Source of the DNA: Boletus sp. NGJ
Taxonomy: Eukaryota; Basidiomycota; Agaricomycetes; Boletales; Boletaceae
DNA: 61,614 nt
Assembly (NCBI GenBank): GCA_019096195.1
Contig: JAGTXK010000142.1
Span: 1 to 61,614 of the forward strand
Direction of reading: 5' to 3'
Part shown: positions 56,851-61,614 of the stretch, piece by piece
Layout: every line of letters begins with the position of its first letter
Position numbering within the stretch: position 1 is the stretch's first letter
The notes under the pieces: generated by a model
The model's input: only the letters and a program-made list of their open reading frames with translations
Databases searched by the model: none
What the model was told of the DNA's origin: nothing
Translations under genes and position numbers: made by a program

Positions 56851-58062
56851 AAATAATAATTGTATATTCTGCAACATTATATGCATTGTAATTACCTTAC
56901 CTTTCTGCAACAAATCTACTCTGTGGACTCACGAGATTCTATTCACAACAAGTTTACAATCCACATTTGTCCAACTCACTGTATTCTGCGCAAAGGTAGA
57001 AAATATGGCACTCAGAATTCATTCTAGGTTGGAGATATGAACAATGGATTGCGATGTGATAAAGGGCAAAAGCAGAGGAGGGACAAAGGGGTCTCTGCTT
57101 GTTGGGGTTTGCTTGATAAACTTTCCTTGGTTGAGCTTTTTTCAGCATCTTACTACCCAATACCTTACAACTAGATTCTAGGGTGCCTATAAACAAATCG
57201 AAATATAGATTGTTGAAAATGATGGGCAAATAGGGGGGGAACCAGATCCGCCTGGCTTCAGCATAAGGGAATACTATCCTCGTTAGTCGTGACATTACAG
57301 GTAATCATGAGAACCTGGGTTTACTATCATAGTAACCAGCATACGCTCGAGTTGGCACCCACTCAAGAAAGGGGACTAGTGCACTATGTCTGGCAGCAAC
57401 TTTATCCATATTTATGATGCTGGATGAGCATATATAACTAGTATTTCAGTGAGTACTATACTCATCACCATCAAGTGGTGAAGACTTCTGATGTCCCTTA
57501 TCACTGGGCCCATGTATACAATATCTTCTTAGCTCTGGAGTCCAAGCATTGTGTATATAGTCTAATCCAAGTGTTATGAACTGTAAGGTACACACCACAA
57601 GGCTCAACTACTCGCAGGCTACACAGGTCCTGGCTTAATGAATAAGGTCGGGAGTTTTTGTCTGTACTATTCCTAACTCTATAATGATCAGAAGGATTAA
57701 GGCAATGGATTGTTGAAGGAAGAATACAAGTGGATTAGACTGGGGATTCCAGTTGTCAAAGTGCTACTTTATATATGTACAAGAATGGCACACAGACCAA
57801 GCTGTGCATGTGATAAACTACTCTGTATAGTAACATAGAGATTAATAGGGCTGTGTGAGAAAGCTGGAGATTAAAAAGTCGTCGATCACATGAGATATGA
57901 TGTCATATGATGTCATAGGTTCTAGACCATATCATGTGATTGTTTCCATGGTCACATGCACAGTCATGTAATTTGGTGAGAAAAGAGTTCAAAGAAATAG
58001 AAAATAAGTGTCATTGTGAAAAGTTTAAAAATATTTAATATCATAACACAATCTTACTTGGG
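56851..58062. other. AT-rich spacer, no gene recognised
   Basis: A minus-strand frame at 56954-57295 (113 codons) has no recognisable domain. Sequence from 57300 to 58062 is AT-rich with few open frames. Confidence 0.5.
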
Positions 58063-59877
58063 TTGCCAACAATCAAACAAGACTTAGGACTGATCTATAT
58101 CAATGGTTGCAAGATTGCTTGGGTCATAATGATGCTGGTCAGAATATGGGTCAAGTTGGACATGTTATGTTACCTTTTAGTCACAAGGGTGGAACTCACT
58201 ATATGCAACAACTGCTTCAAGACTCCTTGGCCATTTGTTATGAATATAGAAAGCCTGATTTGTTTCTTACTATGACTGCCAATAGAAGCTGGCCAGAAAT
58301 AACTCATAATCTTCTTCCAGGTATGTAAATATACTGTATTCAATTTGATATTCAAGTCTAATCACTGATTGTACAAATAGATCAAAGTACTGTAGATAGG
58401 CCTGATCTGGTTGCTCAAATTTTCCATGCCAAACAGCAAGCTCTTTTGAAAAAAATTCATGATGGCTACTTTAGATGTCTGGCTGGCTTTGTGTATACCA
58501 TTGAATATCAAAAACAGGATCTACCTCACATGCACCTTCTGATCTTTTTGGAGGAGCAAGACAAAATTTGTACTGTGGAGCAAATCAATGGTGTTATTTT
58601 AGCACAGATTTCTAATCCCAACATCCACCCACAGCTTCACTCAGCTGTCACCAGAATATATGCTTCATGGTTCCTGCTCTCCTCAAAGATGTATTGAAAA
58701 TAATGTCTGTACAAAGCACTTTCCCAAACCTTTCACTCCTCAGACTATTATCAAGGAGGATGGATATCCTGATTATGCTCGCCCTGTTAATGGCAGGATT
58801 GTTTAAGAGTGCCAGGATGTCTTTGACAATAGACATTCCAGAGAGCCATTGGTGCAGTTTGACTGTCATATTAATCTAGAAGTCTGTGGATCTATTAAAG
58901 CAGTCAAATATATTCACAAATATATCTACAAAGGTCCTGATCATGCTACCATCCAAACACAAGGCCATGATAAGATCTGCTCCTACCTGGATGCCAGATA
59001 TATTTCATCTACTCAAGCATGTCATAATATCTTTGAATTTCCCATGCATATGGAATGGCCAGCTATTTATCATCCAATTCATCTGCCAGGTCAACAGTCT
59101 GTTGTCTTTCATGCTGATGCTCAAATTGAGCAAGTGGTCAATGATGCCAAAGATATTCACCTACTTGGATGGTTCAAAGCCAATCAAGATCCAAATCTTA
59201 TTGCTGCTGGTGCACATGATTATCTTTATCAGGAATTTCCAAAGAAATTTGTCTGGGATCAATGCCATACTATTTGAAAAATTTGCCAAAGATATAAGGC
59301 AATTGGATGCATGTATGTATTCTGTCTATTCCCATCAAGGAGAGATTTTCTATTTGTGTCTTTTGCTTACTATGATGAAAGGTAAGATTCATTATAATCA
59401 ATATATATATGTCTTATGTCTTTTATAGGTTCTACCTCCTATGAAGATCTTCACACTGTTAATGGTCATCTTCATGAATCCTTTAAAGAAGCCTACCGTG
59501 CATATGGTCTTTTACAGGATGATAGAGAGTGGCTATTATGTCTTCAGGAAGCTGCTCACTTCAGCATGGGCTCTCAATTGCAGCATCTGTTCATCATCAT
59601 TCTGGTCCACTATACACCCATAGATCCTCAGCTGTTGTGGAAGGCATACAGAGATCATCTTTGTGATGATTTACATCATTGTCTTATCAATGTCCTTCAC
59701 ATTCCTGAATCCACCCAAAATCAGATTTATGACTATGAACTACTGTACATCTCATTGCCAAAGATCTCAGAAGACATGACAAACATCTACAAGACTTTCC
59801 ACACATGCCTTTACCACAGGAATTTGAGGTCTTCAAGAGGAAAATCAGCTTGTCAATGAATAATGTCAATATAATAT
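58063..59877 (+). pseudogene. Helitron copy 2: Rep (HUH) and N-terminal helicase part
   Basis: It starts with the Helitron-like N domain (VGHVMLPFSHKGGTHYMQQL, YRKPDLFLTMTANRSWPEI, 58107-58320). An intron with a GTATGT donor at 58321 ends at 58380. Next is FVYTIEYQKQDLPHMHLLIF near 58490, holding the HUH motif His-x-His. A cysteine-rich segment (NNVCTKHFPKPF) has a TAG stop near 58806. Then comes CGSIKAVKYIHKYIYKGPDH near 58875, with the Rep tyrosines. The linker has SYEDLHTVNGHLHESFKEAY at 59440. Rep nicks and rejoins single strands in rolling-circle transposition. The reading is interrupted at 59877 by a solo LTR and continues at 60542. Confidence 0.9.
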
Positions 59878-60541
59878 TGTTATGACTACCCTGGGTAGGG
59901 ACAGGCGTAAACTTGGATGGTCAAGTAGCAACGAGCTACCGGAGTCGAAGGAGGTAGCTTGGTGAGCTACGAAGCGAAGGGGTCACTTGGCAGGGTCAAG
60001 GGTTCAACGACGAAGGGTCTTCCTTGTCGTAAGGTCAAGGGTTCAACGACTGAGGGTCTTCCTCGTCGTAGAGTCAAGGGTTTAATGACCGAGGGTCTTC
60101 CTCATCATAGGGTCAAGGGTTCGACGACAAAGGGTCTTCCTTGTTGTGGTCGAGAGTTCACTCAAGGAGTGAAGTCGAGACGTAGAAGAAGTGTTCACTC
60201 AAAGTAGAACAATGACTTGTAGAGGTCCAGTGGAACGATGATGAAAGTTCACCAAGTAGGTGTAAATTGCAGGATCGACTACAGAGGCAGGGTTTATATA
60301 CATACTGAAGCATGGGAAAAGGATGAGTAAGCCACAGCACCGGAGAGATTCTATGGAGTGGGAAATAGAAGGGATCTTCCGTGTGAAGTCAGTGTAGGAG
60401 TACAAGTGATGTAAGAGGTGTGAGGGTTAGCCTTGGCTGCACGGAGTCCTACTGTGTAGCGAAGGGTCCAAGGGAAGTTAGGAGGACAAGGTGAGAACTA
60501 GGATGACTAACAAGAAGAAAGAAAAGAAGAGAATTGTAACA
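59878..60541 (-). repeat. Solo Ty3 LTR inside Helitron copy 2
   Basis: 664 bp, minus orientation, same family as 22811-23362 and 32125-32669. A perfect target-site duplication, AATAT, is at 59873-59877 and 60542-60546. Helitron copy 1 shows the uninterrupted site with a single AATAT. It is longer than the other LTRs because of a tandem array at about 59990-60150. Confidence 0.93.
59990..60150 (+). repeat. 39-bp tandem repeat, four copies, within solo LTR
   Basis: The unit GGTCAAGGGTTCAACGAC... GGGTCTTCC.. is present about four times, and only once in the LTRs at 32240-32280 and near 23215-23260. Three extra units of 39 bp (117 bp) account for the length difference between 664 and about 547 bp. 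Confidence 0.88.
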
Positions 60542-61614
60542 AATATACGGAGCTGCAGCAGTTTGTCCAAAGAGGCATACCCACTCTCAATCCTCAACAA
60601 ACTGCTCTTTATGATGCAGTCATGAATAGTGTCATCAACTCTCTTGGATCTCCATTCTTTCTTCACAGTGGTGGCTGTGGCAAGACTTATCTGGCAAGCC
60701 TTATTGCTGCTTCTGTTCATGCAAGAGGTGAAATTGTTCTTTGTGTTGCTTCAACTAGTCTGGCCTCCCTTCTGCTTTCTGGTGGTCATACAGCCCATTC
60801 ACACTTCAAGATTCCTATTCCTATTCATGAACAAAGCACTTGCAACATCAAAAAGGATGATCTTACCCATCAACTTCTTCAGCAGACCTCTCTTATCATC
60901 TGGGATGAAGTAGGTTCTCAACACCATTTTGTTCTGGAGTCTGTTGATTGTACTTTGCATGACTTGCTCAACAGAGATTGCCCATTTGGAGGAATCACCA
61001 TCCTACTCAGTGGAGACTTTAGACAAACTTTGCCTATTATTTAGCATGGATTAAGAGAGCAAATTGTTCGAGCTACTGTACTCTAACCCACTCTAATCTT
61101 TGGCCCAACATGGCTATTCACTATCTCCATCAAAACATGTGCCTTGACCAAAATCCTGAGTCAAACCAATGGACACAGCAGCTTCTTCACATTGGTGTAA
61201 CTGAAGGGAATCTTATGCTTCCTGAATATATGTGTTGTGGTGATGATATGGCTTCCCTCATCAATGCCATCTACTCTCTACTCCTTACTGGAAATTAGCA
61301 GCTTCCTGATCAATACTTTCTGGATCATACAATTCTCAATTCCAGAAATGTCCAGGTTTATGAAATCAATTCCACTATTCTTAACTCTGCTGCACCTCAA
61401 GAAAAGTTCATCTATCTTAGTGCAGATTCAGCACTGATCAGAAATATAACTATATTCTACCAGAGATTCTTTATACTTTCAATCCCTCTGGATTTCCTCT
61501 TTACAAACTGGAGCTGAAGATTGATGCACCACTTATGCTATTGCATAATCTGGATTCCATTCATGGTCTTTATAATGGAATTCACTTAAGGCTGCTTAGA
61601 TCTACTTGCAGAAT
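60542..61614 (+). pseudogene. Helitron copy 2: PIF1-type helicase, runs off window
   Basis: Continuation after the LTR: ELQQFVQRGIPTLNPQQTAL leads to Walker A HSGGCGKTYLAS near 60670, Walker B LIIWDEVGS near 60895 and LLSGDFRQTLPI at about 61005-61040. A TAG at 61042 is in frame. Further helicase sequence includes GVTEGNLMLPEYMCCGDDMA and the frame after a TAG at 61297. PIF1-like 5'-3' helicases unwind DNA during Helitron transfer. It is nearly identical to copy 1 and extends past the end of the window. Confidence 0.9.

Overview
The window comes from a basidiomycete fungus, most likely an agaricomycete, and possibly an ectomycorrhizal one (inference). The evidence is short GT..AG introns of about 50-80 bp, agaricomycete-type transposon families (KDZ, Plavaka, hAT, Helitron, chromo-type Ty3) and a DUF6532-type gene. 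Almost everything is repeat-derived and decayed. Only two coding regions look intact: a conserved hypothetical gene at 39746-40654 and a Tc1/mariner transposase at 30042-31058.

Layout. 1-5418: two decayed copies of a WD40-repeat gene; the best copy lies at 41520-44648. 5419-7936: decayed sequence with a possible F-box remnant. 7937-22810, continuing in displaced pieces at 29081-29437 and 32064-32124: what I read as one giant KDZ DNA transposon of about 15 kb. Its long terminal inverted repeats are built of 87-bp tandem units. Inside are a TET/JBP-like 2OG-Fe(II) dioxygenase pseudogene (+), a KDZ transposase pseudogene (-), a hypothetical gene (+), a cysteine-cluster/coiled-coil gene (-) and a protein with repeated PTPPPF motifs (+).

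22811-35050: a nest of later events. A Ty3/gypsy element inserted into the right terminal repeat of the KDZ element. An inversion of about 7.9 kb (27.1-35.05 kb) then split it into a + half (5' LTR, gag, protease, RT, RNase H, integrase start) and a - half (rest of integrase, chromodomain, a third ORF with two CCHC knuckles, 3' LTR). The inverted block also carries a DUF6532-like gene, a second LTR family as a solo LTR, and a Tc1/mariner element inside that LTR. The flanks of both Ty3 LTRs join to restore the uninterrupted terminal repeat seen at 8.3 kb.

35050-41520: an alanine-rich repeat gene, a Plavaka (CACTA-like) transposase pseudogene, then a CpG-richer segment with the intact host-like gene. 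41520-44648: WD40 copy C. 44821-48374: hAT element. 48375-50606 (-) and 58063-61614 (+): two Helitron copies in inverted orientation, the second interrupted by a solo Ty3 LTR. 51000-54300: hypothetical coding remnants. 55100-55690: a minisatellite. 55795-56845: another solo LTR with a perfect target-site duplication.

A common theme is G:C to A:T transition decay, much of it CGA to TGA. This would fit methylation-driven deamination of repeats, and it has also removed the catalytic residues of the TET-like enzyme. No tRNA, rRNA or CRISPR was found.
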